A DNA stretch of 12,089 nucleotides from contig JBCCHF010000078.1 in assembly GCA_039028895.1 (NCBI GenBank), forward strand, positions 1 through 12,089, in the 5' to 3' direction. A program made the position numbers and the translations under genes. Under the pieces are notes generated by a model. The model was given only the letters and a program-made list of their open reading frames with translations. It ran no database searches and was not told the DNA's origin. Source of the DNA: JAHDCJ01 sp039028895 (lineage in GTDB: Bacteria > Bacteroidota > Bacteroidia > Chitinophagales > Saprospiraceae). This document shows, in pieces, positions 1 to 7,454 of the stretch. The number at the start of each line of letters is the position of its first letter. Within the stretch, counting starts at the first letter, position 1.

Positions 1-2500
1 AAAATGCCATAAGGCCAAACCCCATGATAATTAACCCGAAGAACCAACCCGTCTTCCAAAAGGGACCTTTAATTTCAATATTTGAGGCAGCAAATGATTC
101 ATTCCAAAGACCATCATGATTTGATGCTTTTACTTTCAACGTGTATCTACCTGGGGCCAAACGCGTAAAATCGACTCTTCTAGCATTCCCAATTGAAATC
201 CATGTATCATCTTGATTATCAATAGAATAAGCATATTGCACCCGATCTGGATAAGCATAATTGAGGCCAACGAAATCAACTGCGAATGAGTTTTGTCGAT
301 ATGGCAACTGGATATGTTGATTATCTTCTAACAAATTAAAATGCGTTCCATCCAGGGTAGTAAGAGACCTCAGCCAAACAGGCGGTAAAGAACTTTCAGA
401 TGTTATGTTCGAAGGGAAAAAACTTGTAAATCCATTGACCCCTCCAAAAAGCATTTCTCCATCATTGGCCTTAGAAAATGCTGCACTATTGAATTCACTA
501 CTTTGAAGACCATCCTCAGCAAGGTATCGATCAAATTGTTTGGTATCAGGGTCAAACCGGGATAGCCCCATATTGGTACTTAGCCAAAGATACCCGGTGG
601 CCTCATCTTTAAGAATGCCATAAACCAAATTATTTGAAAGTCCGTCTTGCTCTGTATAGCTTTTAAAACTGATATCAGTTTCAGACTTTTTTACTTCGAT
701 AAGACCATTATAGGTTCCGGCCCAAATCCTGCCTTTATTATCCTCCATCAATGAAGTAATATAATCACTGCGTAAGCTGGTTTTGTCGGATTCGTCATGA
801 AAGAACACCTGGGTAATGGCATTAGGAATGTCGGTTACAGGGTCTTTAATATTTTCCAAAAGAATAAGTCCGATCGACGTTGCGACCCAAAGGTTGTCAT
901 TCCTGTCCGATAAAAAACCCCTTACTGAATAATCTGATTTTGCAGCTGAAATAGTATCCAGGATTACAGGATAGTTTAGCACAGAATCGCCGACAGGGTC
1001 ATAATAATTAATACCAGTAAATGAACCGAAATATATATTATCGTTTTTATCTTCATAAAGGCACAAAACACCCCGGTCTTTGCCATGGAATTGGTCGATA
1101 TAAGATTTGAATTTTGGTCTTTCCTTTTTGTATTCGTCTAATCTGAAAAGCCCGTAATAAGTACCTGCCCATAAATTACCTTTGGAATCAACCATCATTG
1201 ATGACACATATTTTCCGGCAAGTTCATTTTCCTTTTCTCTATTATAATCATGGAGAACGAACTGGTTGGTTGCTCGCTCAAATTCGAGTAATCCGTTTTG
1301 GGATGACATCCAGATTCTGCCATCGTCATCTTTACAAATTCCAAAAATAGAAGGTGTTTTTAATCCAACCGGATTGGCTCCTGCAAGATCGTTGGAATAG
1401 AATTGTTTCGGCTTGCGATTGACTTTTAACAAGCCGGCCTCTGCTGTGCCGATCCATAAAATGTTTTCATTGAGTCGGTCTTGCATGGTTAACCTCGATA
1501 TAGACATATTGTAGCCGGGGATGCTAATATCAGAAAAGGTATAGAACGGTTCCTGGGGTTTATTTTCATTTATTGAAAGTTGGCTGATACCCTCGAAGGT
1601 GGTAATTACCAAAGTGCCATCCGCCTGTTTTGCCATATCAAAAATCTCACTGCTTGGTAATTGGCCTGAGACTTTTTCTCCATAAAATCTTTGGAATCCC
1701 TTTTCATCACCAAGGAATAAATTCAATCCGCTATAGGTACCAATCCATAAGTTACCTTGTCCATCTTCTTCAATACAGGTTACTGATTTTCCAGAAAGCG
1801 AGTTTTTGTCCTCCGGATCAAAGTTGAAACTGATTGTAGGCACTGTATCAGCATGCAGCTCCTTGTCAAATCTGAGGAGATTGACGGCGGTTCCTACCCA
1901 AAGACGATTTTGCTTGTCAGAATGTAATGCCCGTATATAGTGCTCACTTTGTGATTCTCCTCTTATTCGCTCAGGATTATGAAGGAAGCGTTCGAATGTT
2001 ATCTGCACATCCTGATCTTTCTTGTTGAGCTTAACTTTATTCAGACCATTGGCAGTTCCCACCCAGATATCACCTTTTGCAGTTTGGTGAATATATGAGA
2101 TAAAGTTATTGCTAATACTGGACGTATTGTTTGTTTCTAGTTTGCAACGGATAAATTCTTCCTTCCCGGAAAGATAATAGTGAAGACCGCCTCCCCTCGT
2201 CCCTACCCAGAGTCCGCCATCTGCATCTACCATTAGCGTAGAAATAAAATTTACGGACAAAGAGGTGGAATCAAATGGTTCATTTTTAAAAACCTTGAAA
2301 CCATAGCCGTCAAAACAATTGAGCCCATCCATTGTGCCAATCCACAAAAAGCCTTTTTTGTCCTGCACAAGATCAATTACAGTACTCTGAGAAAGACCAT
2401 CTTCAAGTGAAAGCCGATCAAAGTTATGGTCTTGCGCGGGAGATTGGCAGCAAACCAGAATGAGCAAAATTGTTGAAAAAAATTTCTGATACCATGTCAT
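1..2500 (-). CDS. Two-component-type sensor, periplasmic 14-blade propeller plus Y_Y_Y domain, 3' part missing
   Basis: The frame is open from the ATG at 2500 to the left edge (833 codons, last complete codon ends at base 2), so the C-terminus is missing. Residues 1-23 look like an export signal (MTWYQKFFSTILLILVCC, then SPAQ). Residues 24-700 contain 14 LWIGT-like blade motifs (at about 52, 97, 145, 200, 251, 297, 348, 396, 443, 489, 537, 592, 638, 684), as expected for two seven-bladed regulator propellers. A Y_Y_Y-type beta-sandwich spans about 738-813 (APGRYTLKVKASNHDGLW), followed by PFWKTGWF and the start of a membrane helix at 818-833. In this family the periplasmic part senses a ligand, often a glycan, and a cytoplasmic histidine kinase, hybrid HTCS, cyclase or DNA-binding domain gives the output. 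Which output is present here is outside the window. It is transcribed away from the other plus-strand genes. Confidence is high for the sensor class and low for the ligand. Confidence 0.93.
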   Translation of the reverse strand, partial: MTWYQKFFSTILLILVCCQSPAQDHNFDRLSLEDGLSQSTVIDLVQDKKGFLWIGTMDGLNCFDGYGFKVFKNEPFDSTSLSVNFISTLMVDADGGLWVGTRGGGLHYYLSGKEEFIRCKLETNNTSSISNNFISYIHQTAKGDIWVGTANGLNKVKLNKKDQDVQITFERFLHNPERIRGESQSEHYIRALHSDKQNRLWVGTAVNLLRFDKELHADTVPTISFNFDPEDKNSLSGKSVTCIEEDGQGNLWIGTYSGLNLFLGDEKGFQRFYGEKVSGQLPSSEIFDMAKQADGTLVITTFEGISQLSINENKPQEPFYTFSDISIPGYNMSISRLTMQDRLNENILWIGTAEAGLLKVNRKPKQFYSNDLAGANPVGLKTPSIFGICKDDDGRIWMSSQNGLLEFERATNQFVLHDYNREKENELAGKYVSSMMVDSKGNLWAGTYYGLFRLDEYKKERPKFKSYIDQFHGKDRGVLCLYEDKNDNIYFGSFTGINYYDPVGDSVLNYPVILDTISAAKSDYSVRGFLSDRNDNLWVATSIGLILLENIKDPVTDIPNAITQVFFHDESDKTSLRSDYITSLMEDNKGRIWAGTYNGLIEVKKSETDISFKSYTEQDGLSNNLVYGILKDEATGYLWLSTNMGLSRFDPDTKQFDRYLAEDGLQSSEFNSAAFSKANDGEMLFGGVNGFTSFFPSNITSESSLPPVWLRSLTTLDGTHFNLLEDNQHIQLPYRQNSFAVDFVGLNYAYPDRVQYAYSIDNQDDTWISIGNARRVDFTRLAPGRYTLKVKASNHDGLWNESFAASNIEIKGPFWKTGWFFGLIIMGFGLMAF

Positions 2501-2543
2501 AATGGTGCAGGAATTATTGAGTATTTGATGGAAAAACGTCCAA

Positions 2544-2561
2544 ACTGGTAAATTTGCCAGT
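2544..2561. promoter_or_regulatory. 18-bp near-palindrome upstream of the sensor gene
   Basis: ACTGGTAAATTTGCCAGT is a palindrome in which eight of nine base pairs match; only 2549/2556 (T against G) does not. It is centred about 52 bases upstream of the sensor start codon at 2500. The symmetry suits a dimeric regulator, so it may be an operator, but no known regulator can be assigned. If transcribed it could also fold, because the mismatch is a G-U pair in the plus-strand RNA. Confidence 0.4.
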
Positions 2562-2572
2562 CATAAAATGGG

Positions 2573-2647
2573 AAAAAGTCGTAAAAATCAAAAAAAGTAT
2601 AAAAAGTTGGTCCAAAAAAAATATCAACATTTTTAGTTAATAAAAAA
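2573..2647. other. Run of spaced A-tracts in the 2501-2688 intergenic region
   Basis: A-tracts of five to eight bases lie at 2573-2577, 2583-2587, 2590-2596, 2601-2605, 2614-2621 and 2642-2647. The first four have centres 8 to 10 bases apart, near one helical turn, which favours intrinsically curved DNA or an AT-rich UP-like element in front of the sensor gene. The rest of the 188-base gap shows no gene. Confidence 0.35.
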
Positions 2648-2688
2648 TTCAAATTTCAATCCAAAAATCAACTCGATTTGACGAAAAA

Positions 2689-3012
2689 TCATGCGTTTCG
2701 GGCTACGACACCCCTCAACATTACAGTTTCGTTGACTTCATTTTCGATCATCATTTCACTACTGATTTCATAAAGTCCGTCTACTTTGATGATGTAAAAA
2801 TATCGTCCGGAAGGTAGCTTTTCGCCTAAAATATTCTTACCGTTCCATACTAAAGATTTAGTTCCGGCAGTTTGAGTATGAGTAACCATCCTGTAAACCA
2901 ATTCACCCTTGGCATTCAATATATCAAGGCCTACTTTAGAGGTATTCGGCAGCGAATATTCTATCGTTGTAGAGTCAACAAATGGGTTAGGGTAATTTCT
3001 AGAAAATTTCAT
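2689..3012 (-). CDS. Orphan type IX secretion sorting-domain-like protein, possibly a gene remnant
   Basis: The 107 residues match the type A C-terminal sorting domain (Por secretion tail, FlgD-Ig-like fold): NYPNPF at 6-11, TTIEYSLP at 15-22, VGLDILNAKGELVYR at 27-41, AGTKSLVWNGKN at 49-60 and LPSGRYFYIIKVDG at 66-79. Such domains normally form the last 70-100 residues of a large secreted protein and direct it through the type IX machinery. Here the domain stands alone. There is an in-frame TAA three codons before the ATG, no signal peptide, and stops in all three frames of the 100 bases upstream. The protein also runs about 17 residues past the point (SSEMMIE) where such tails usually stop. 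I read it as the surviving 3' end of a decayed secreted-protein gene or a cassette-like domain; a real small gene is possible. No convincing ribosome-binding site or promoter was seen. Domain identity is solid, gene status is not. Confidence 0.65.
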   Translation of the reverse strand: MKFSRNYPNPFVDSTTIEYSLPNTSKVGLDILNAKGELVYRMVTHTQTAGTKSLVWNGKNILGEKLPSGRYFYIIKVDGLYEISSEMMIENEVNETVMLRGVVARNA

Positions 3013-3184
3013 GGGTTCTTACTTTTACCAATTAATACTTTGAACTGTGAGAGATTTTCCAAAATAAATATGCCGAAAATGCGTTAGCATATTTAACAGT
3101 TTAAAGTTATCTCCATTGCTAAATAACTGCACTACACATTTATGTGGGATTAAGAGACGCATACATATTATTTTATATATAAAC

Positions 3185-3257
3185 GTGACTTTGGGTGTCA
3201 CAAATCATAAATTTCACTAGTTTATTTGCCTCATTTTTGTAATTATCTAGTGTGACA
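3185..3257. promoter_or_regulatory. Cluster of GTGAC/GTCAC half-sites in the divergent intergenic region
   Basis: Bases 3013-3290 separate two divergent genes. They contain GTGAC (3185-3189) facing GTCAC (3197-3201), and the second arm, extended to TGTCACA (3196-3202), faces a perfect complement TGTGACA at 3251-3257, 34 bases before the start codon at 3291. Three related half-sites in 73 bases suggest regulator binding. Chance is not excluded in so short a motif. Nothing else was recognised in this gap. Confidence 0.3.
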
Positions 3258-3290
3258 AGAGAACACCTAATTTTCGAAATCCTAACCACC

Positions 3291-3770
3291 ATGCATTACG
3301 CCCTAATCATTACCCTGGCATGTTTTTGCCTTTCCCAAAACCTTTTGGCACAAAACACCCTTTCTGAGTTAATCCGAACTATTAATCACCAACTTGCTGA
3401 AATAACCGTTGACAATGAGTTTGAAAAAAATATTGTCTACGAAGTCAGCCTTATTAATCGTGAGAAACTTGACATCTCAAAATCCTGGACCAACTACCAG
3501 GGAAAAAGACAAGAAGCTCATTTTGCTTTTTCATTAAGAGACATGATCGAAGTCACCTGGAAATCGCAAAATAACTCAACGTGTTTTGTCATCCTTCATT
3601 GCAGGGAAAACACTGTTGAAAGACCTTGGATGAACGAAGTAATCCTTGGAAATGAAGCAGAAATCCATTGCTTAAAAGCATCAGAAACCCAAATGGAAAA
3701 ATTGGTTTACTCTATCAGGGATCTGAAAGAAAGAGCTGTTGAAGCATTTTTTGCACAAGTCATGGACTAG
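3291..3770 (+). CDS. Small exported protein of unknown function
   Basis: The 159-residue product begins with a clear signal peptide: MHYALIITLACFCLSQNLLA, with likely signal peptidase I cleavage between A20 and Q21. A GTG start at 3252 would add 13 residues with charged and polar character in front of this signal, so I chose the ATG at 3291. The mature part of about 139 residues is mixed alpha/beta, acidic, and has three cysteines (in FVILHC, CRE and HCLKASE contexts) and a helical C-terminus from about residue 132 (METLV-type pattern, MEKLVYSIRDLKERAVEAFF). I recognise no family. It is separated by 147 bases from the next gene, which appears to have its own promoter, so it may be a single-gene transcript. 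Periplasmic or surface location is inferred from the signal only. Confidence 0.7.
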   Translation: MHYALIITLACFCLSQNLLAQNTLSELIRTINHQLAEITVDNEFEKNIVYEVSLINREKLDISKSWTNYQGKRQEAHFAFSLRDMIEVTWKSQNNSTCFVILHCRENTVERPWMNEVILGNEAEIHCLKASETQMEKLVYSIRDLKERAVEAFFAQVMD

Positions 3771-3814
3771 GCATTTGGTAGTAAAACCTCCATTTCCAGT
3801 CCCAATTCGTTCAA

Positions 3815-3870
3815 AATCAACAAAAAACGTCAAAGTCATTCCCGTAATCTTGTGTTGATTCTGATTTTTT
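3815..3870 (+). terminator. Possible weak hairpin terminator after the small exported protein gene
   Basis: AATCAACA (3815-3822) is the exact complement of TGTTGATT (3853-3860), and a six-T run follows at 3865-3870. The loop of 30 bases is long and the stem is AT-rich, so a functioning intrinsic terminator is doubtful. The right arm also overlaps the proposed promoter of the next gene. Confidence 0.2.
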
Positions 3871-3880
3871 CCTAATATTG
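3850..3880 (+). promoter_or_regulatory. Candidate Bacteroidota-type promoter for the pseudo-helicase gene
   Basis: TTG at 3850-3852, a 20-base spacer and TAATATTG at 3873-3880 fit the -33 TTG / -7 TAnnTTTG pattern of the primary sigma factor in this phylum, with one mismatch in the -7 box. Transcription would then start near 3887, about 30 bases before the ATG at 3918. Confidence 0.35.
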
Positions 3881-3894
3881 TCACCAGGGACAAT
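3877..3894. promoter_or_regulatory. ATTGTC-N6-GACAAT inverted repeat over the predicted start site
   Basis: ATTGTC (3877-3882) and GACAAT (3889-3894) are exact complements separated by six bases. The repeat overlaps the end of the candidate -7 box and the predicted transcription start, the usual place for a repressor operator. It could instead fold as a six-pair hairpin at the very 5' end of the mRNA. Confidence 0.35.
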
Positions 3895-3917
3895 CAGAGG
3901 AAATTAAGTTTACAAAT

Positions 3918-6900
3918 ATGGGAAGGCTATTTGCAGGAAGCTGTCATGGTGACCTCCGTGATTTGTTGGTGCAAAAAATCAACAGGAGGCGATTCAACGC
4001 CTTTGCTGAAAATCTATCGGTATTTGAAGCCGCTTTCAGTGTAAATCCACCTGCGAATAATTCAAATTCCGGTATAAATTTTTACGCTTCTATTCTTTCT
4101 TCCAGCAATTGTCTGCCTGTCTCGCCACTAATACAACAATATCTTTCTGAGAAATTTGCCCCTGCTAATCATCCAGATTCATTAAAGGCTTTGTTTTCCA
4201 ATGATTTTATTGATAAAATTTCGGAAGATGCCATTGCCATAACTAAATGGGATAACACTGGTTTGCAATCTCCTCCACTTCCCTATTCCAAAGAAACAGA
4301 ATTTCTCTACTTGCCATTTGGAATTGCCAGACTTCAAAAATGTTTGGCCGAAGCCATTTTAAAAGGAATGCTTGAATTTACAGCAGCTGAATGGAATCTA
4401 CTGGTATTGGAAAGAGACTACGCTATTGCTCAAATCGGGATTGAGGATTTCAAAACGAACATCGCAAAGCTTTTTCTTTTGGAAGGATCAGGAAGGCATA
4501 TCCCAAAGATCAACTTGAAAATCGTAGATAGGAAATTGCTGAATTCGCTGCCCACAGAAATTGGAAAGGCATTCCCAGGGCACTCCTTTGATCTTGTTAT
4601 TGATCTCGCAGTATTACCGATCAAAGAGATTGATGACCGACGGAAGTCATTTTCCTGGCCAAATGTTGTTGTGCGCTCAGTAGATTCAACTGGAAGCAAA
4701 GCATCCTCAAAGGCAGTCTCTCCAAAAATATCGCTTTTCGAACATGACTTCATTCCTGATGAATCCAACACCGCAATTTTCAAAGATTGGATAAATAGCT
4801 CATTAGAACTTGATCTCTCGAATGAAGAACAGGATGTTATTTTTCAAAGTTTCAACCGAACTGTACATCTCTATAAGGCGCCGGAAAACAATAAAAAATT
4901 ACACGTTGCGCTAATTAGTGCCTTTTGTCAGCCTGGTCCAAAAGTCGTCTTGGTACCTGACCATAAAACTGAGAACATTTATCAAAGTGAATTGATAAGA
5001 CTTGGAATAAGTTGTCAAAGTTATCGCAATGGCGACATCGCAAACCCAAATAGGTTCATCAGCCTAACTGCTGATGAGTTACAGGATTCAGCAGCAAGGC
5101 ATAATTTTTTAAACGAGTTAAAGGGCCTATCCACTACCTGGATAATACCTGACATTCATGCTATTTCTGATTGGAGCTGCCACTTCTCAGCAGCTTTTAA
5201 TAACGTCACGTGTTTCATCTTTTCAGAGATATTACAACAAAAATTAAGTAATCGGCTGATTGCCTTTAGCGGGTTATTGAATTATGAAATTGAAAGGGAT
5301 ATTCTCCAAAGTCTTGGTCTTTCCGAAACCACTTTTACCAAAATCTCAGGAAAAGAAATTCCTACCTTACAAAAGGTCAGATCCGTCCGGTTAAAAACTT
5401 TGGATCCTTCATCTTTTGAGGATGAAGACAATACGGCCAGAGAGTGGCTACTGGAAAAACAATCGGCTAGTATTCGAATGGAATATTTGCGCAAAGCGTT
5501 TTCCCGGCAAGGTAGAAAAGAAACTAATAATCTGCTCATTTTTGCGCCTCCTCTTTTCGACCATTTGCGATTCGATAATGGGCAAGTGGGAAACCATTGG
5601 TACAGTCAATCTACCCAGCAAGATGACTTCTATCTTCCTGGATTCGAAGGCTCTTACCATTTAAATGCTCCTCTTTCATTGAGTGAACTGGTGCGCAGAA
5701 TTGGTTTGATATCAGTAAATGGGCCGGCGAAAAGCAATCATACCATTTTGCATTCTGACCATAAAGCCAGCCTCAACCCTGACAACCGCGATTTTGAAAA
5801 TACGATTGATCGGAAGATCCTGCTTAGTCAGCTCCAACATTCCCACAAAGGGCCTGAGAAAGAAAAAAAGATTATTAAGGAATTAATGAAAGAGATTAGC
5901 TTTCCTTCAATGCTTCGCTCAGATAATACGCTTACCAAGGCTATTGAATCCTCAAGTGGCAAATCTGTTTTTCTGGAAGTAGAAAGACCTCACCTAACTG
6001 TCTTTGAAGAATCCAGTGGTGACATGATCGCGCAAATTGATCTTTCGTCCACAGAGGTGGCCATAAGCTTTGAGAAAGACGGATTTGAAACTGTTGCTGA
6101 AACTGTCCAGCAGTTTGTAATGGAAAACAGGGGCACTTCCTATAGTCTTATTCCATGGATAAAAAAATATTTTAAAGAGCCGCCCATCCCCGGATTGTTA
6201 GAACGGCTGGAAACGGGAGAAGAAAAAAACGTGAAGGTAGACTTTACGCTATCGAACGACATGGAGGAGAAAGTAGAGCAAATTCTCGAATATTTATTCG
6301 AAGGTGAATCCATAATTTACAAGATCCAAATCATACTGAAGTCGGGGGCGTCAATGGATATTTCGCTTGATATCCCTGTATTTAAACAAGTCGTCTGGAA
6401 AGCCTGCCAGGAGAGTATTGACACAACAGGTTTCATCAGAAGGATCAATGAACTTTACAAAAAGGAAATCAGCCGGAGAGATGAAGCCAAAGGCATATTT
6501 TATAAAAACTACAAGACTTATATTCGCCTACCTCATCGTCAGGTCGCTGTGTGGAACATTGAAGAATTACTGTTAAAAATTCGGAATGCAGATGACACTA
6601 AAATTGCCCTGCACAGGTTGAAACAATTTGGGGTGATTGAGGAATACGAGGTCAATGACGCTAATGCACGATGTAGTTTCCTGTATAAGGCTAAAGAAGA
6701 TCGGGAAATTATCGAAATTTTCATTTCAAAAGTAAAGCCTTTCCTTTCGGAAAATGAATTAGCCAGTTTAAGAGATAAGATCCTTTCCAGAGTTGACATG
6801 GGGAGAACAGCAATAGAAACTGTATTAGAGATGGGTATCGATTTTATTTATCAATACCCGGTTCAGGCAAAACAAAGGGATCTGGACAAGATGCTTGATC

Positions 6901-7454
6901 TTTGTCAATCTGAAGAAATTAATTTGATAGACCAATTCGTTGGCTGGTCTGAGGCCTGGTTTGCCATCAATGATGAGATGAAAGTCGACCTGACGGATAA
7001 CACAATGACCTCACAGGCTGTGCTCTGGAAGTATATCAACAAATCAGAGACTGCAGAGCACCATTCGTATTATGGTAATTTGAAACATCTTGAAGGATCT
7101 TGTATTTATCTTAAATCGAAAGGCATTGAATCTCCGGTTTTAGATATCCTGACTTCATTTTATACTATTTTGCTGGAAACTGGATCTGAAAATGATACAT
7201 TGGTCGCAGGTAATGAAGACCGTGTCCTTGAAGCAACTAAAAAGTTAACTAATGGGTTTATTGAATTAAAGCGAATTGAAAATATTGATACAACAATGTT
7301 TATGGTAATTCTTGACAAGTTTATGGGAGCCATCCTCAAACACAGGCAAGCAGCCACTGAGTTTGTATACCAATGTAAATCAATGATTCTGCTTGAAGTT
7401 CACAACCGTTGGTTAAAATCATTTAATCTCAAATTCTTGGTAGAGCATGATTAG
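3918..7454 (+). CDS. Large RecQ-like protein with an apparently inactive helicase core (pseudo-helicase)
   Basis: The 1178-residue protein is probably cytosolic, with no signal peptide or membrane helix. Residues 125-235 form a separate alpha/beta domain (WNLLVLERD at 159-167, FDLVIDLAVL at 224-233). Residues 299-605 align by eye with a whole RecQ-type SF2 core. NEEQDVIFQSF (302-312) sits at the Q-containing motif 0. KAPENNKKLH (320-329) replaces the P-loop MPTGGGKS. KVVLVPDHK (342-350) through SELIRLGI (357-364) matches motif Ia. IPDIHAISDWSCHF (410-423) replaces DEAHCISQWGHDF. AFSGLLNYEIERDILQSLGL (449-468) replaces the TATA motif with its following RDIL-LGL. SYHLNAPLSLSELVRRIG (579-596) matches IHYDLPKSLE-YYQEIGRAGR with the RAGR lost. 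A likely winged-helix segment lies at 880-925 (ALHRLKQFGVIEEYEV). The ATP-hydrolysis residues therefore seem absent, while the fold appears kept. The start is fixed by an in-frame TAA at 3873 with no other ATG after it; AGAGGA at 3896 is too far (16 bases) for a good Shine-Dalgarno site. It overlaps the next gene by 8 bases. Helicase ancestry is well supported; function is unknown. Confidence 0.88.
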   Translation: MGRLFAGSCHGDLRDLLVQKINRRRFNAFAENLSVFEAAFSVNPPANNSNSGINFYASILSSSNCLPVSPLIQQYLSEKFAPANHPDSLKALFSNDFIDKISEDAIAITKWDNTGLQSPPLPYSKETEFLYLPFGIARLQKCLAEAILKGMLEFTAAEWNLLVLERDYAIAQIGIEDFKTNIAKLFLLEGSGRHIPKINLKIVDRKLLNSLPTEIGKAFPGHSFDLVIDLAVLPIKEIDDRRKSFSWPNVVVRSVDSTGSKASSKAVSPKISLFEHDFIPDESNTAIFKDWINSSLELDLSNEEQDVIFQSFNRTVHLYKAPENNKKLHVALISAFCQPGPKVVLVPDHKTENIYQSELIRLGISCQSYRNGDIANPNRFISLTADELQDSAARHNFLNELKGLSTTWIIPDIHAISDWSCHFSAAFNNVTCFIFSEILQQKLSNRLIAFSGLLNYEIERDILQSLGLSETTFTKISGKEIPTLQKVRSVRLKTLDPSSFEDEDNTAREWLLEKQSASIRMEYLRKAFSRQGRKETNNLLIFAPPLFDHLRFDNGQVGNHWYSQSTQQDDFYLPGFEGSYHLNAPLSLSELVRRIGLISVNGPAKSNHTILHSDHKASLNPDNRDFENTIDRKILLSQLQHSHKGPEKEKKIIKELMKEISFPSMLRSDNTLTKAIESSSGKSVFLEVERPHLTVFEESSGDMIAQIDLSSTEVAISFEKDGFETVAETVQQFVMENRGTSYSLIPWIKKYFKEPPIPGLLERLETGEEKNVKVDFTLSNDMEEKVEQILEYLFEGESIIYKIQIILKSGASMDISLDIPVFKQVVWKACQESIDTTGFIRRINELYKKEISRRDEAKGIFYKNYKTYIRLPHRQVAVWNIEELLLKIRNADDTKIALHRLKQFGVIEEYEVNDANARCSFLYKAKEDREIIEIFISKVKPFLSENELASLRDKILSRVDMGRTAIETVLEMGIDFIYQYPVQAKQRDLDKMLDLCQSEEINLIDQFVGWSEAWFAINDEMKVDLTDNTMTSQAVLWKYINKSETAEHHSYYGNLKHLEGSCIYLKSKGIESPVLDILTSFYTILLETGSENDTLVAGNEDRVLEATKKLTNGFIELKRIENIDTTMFMVILDKFMGAILKHRQAATEFVYQCKSMILLEVHNRWLKSFNLKFLVEHD

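Noticed and set aside
1630..1827. 65-codon plus-strand frame inside the sensor gene
   Set aside because: Shadow of the propeller-coding frame on the minus strand, with no independent support.
2872..3087. 71-codon plus-strand frame over the sorting-domain gene
   Set aside because: The opposite strand encodes a clear protein domain and this frame shows none.
3252..3290. GTG start that would extend the small exported protein by 13 residues
   Set aside because: It would put charged residues before an otherwise ideal signal peptide, and the TGTGACA motif there is better read as upstream DNA.
5949..5966. SSSGKS in the 1178-residue protein (residues 678-683) as a Walker A motif
   Set aside because: It lacks the first glycine of GxxxxGK[ST], lies after both helicase lobes and is followed by no Walker B at a suitable distance.
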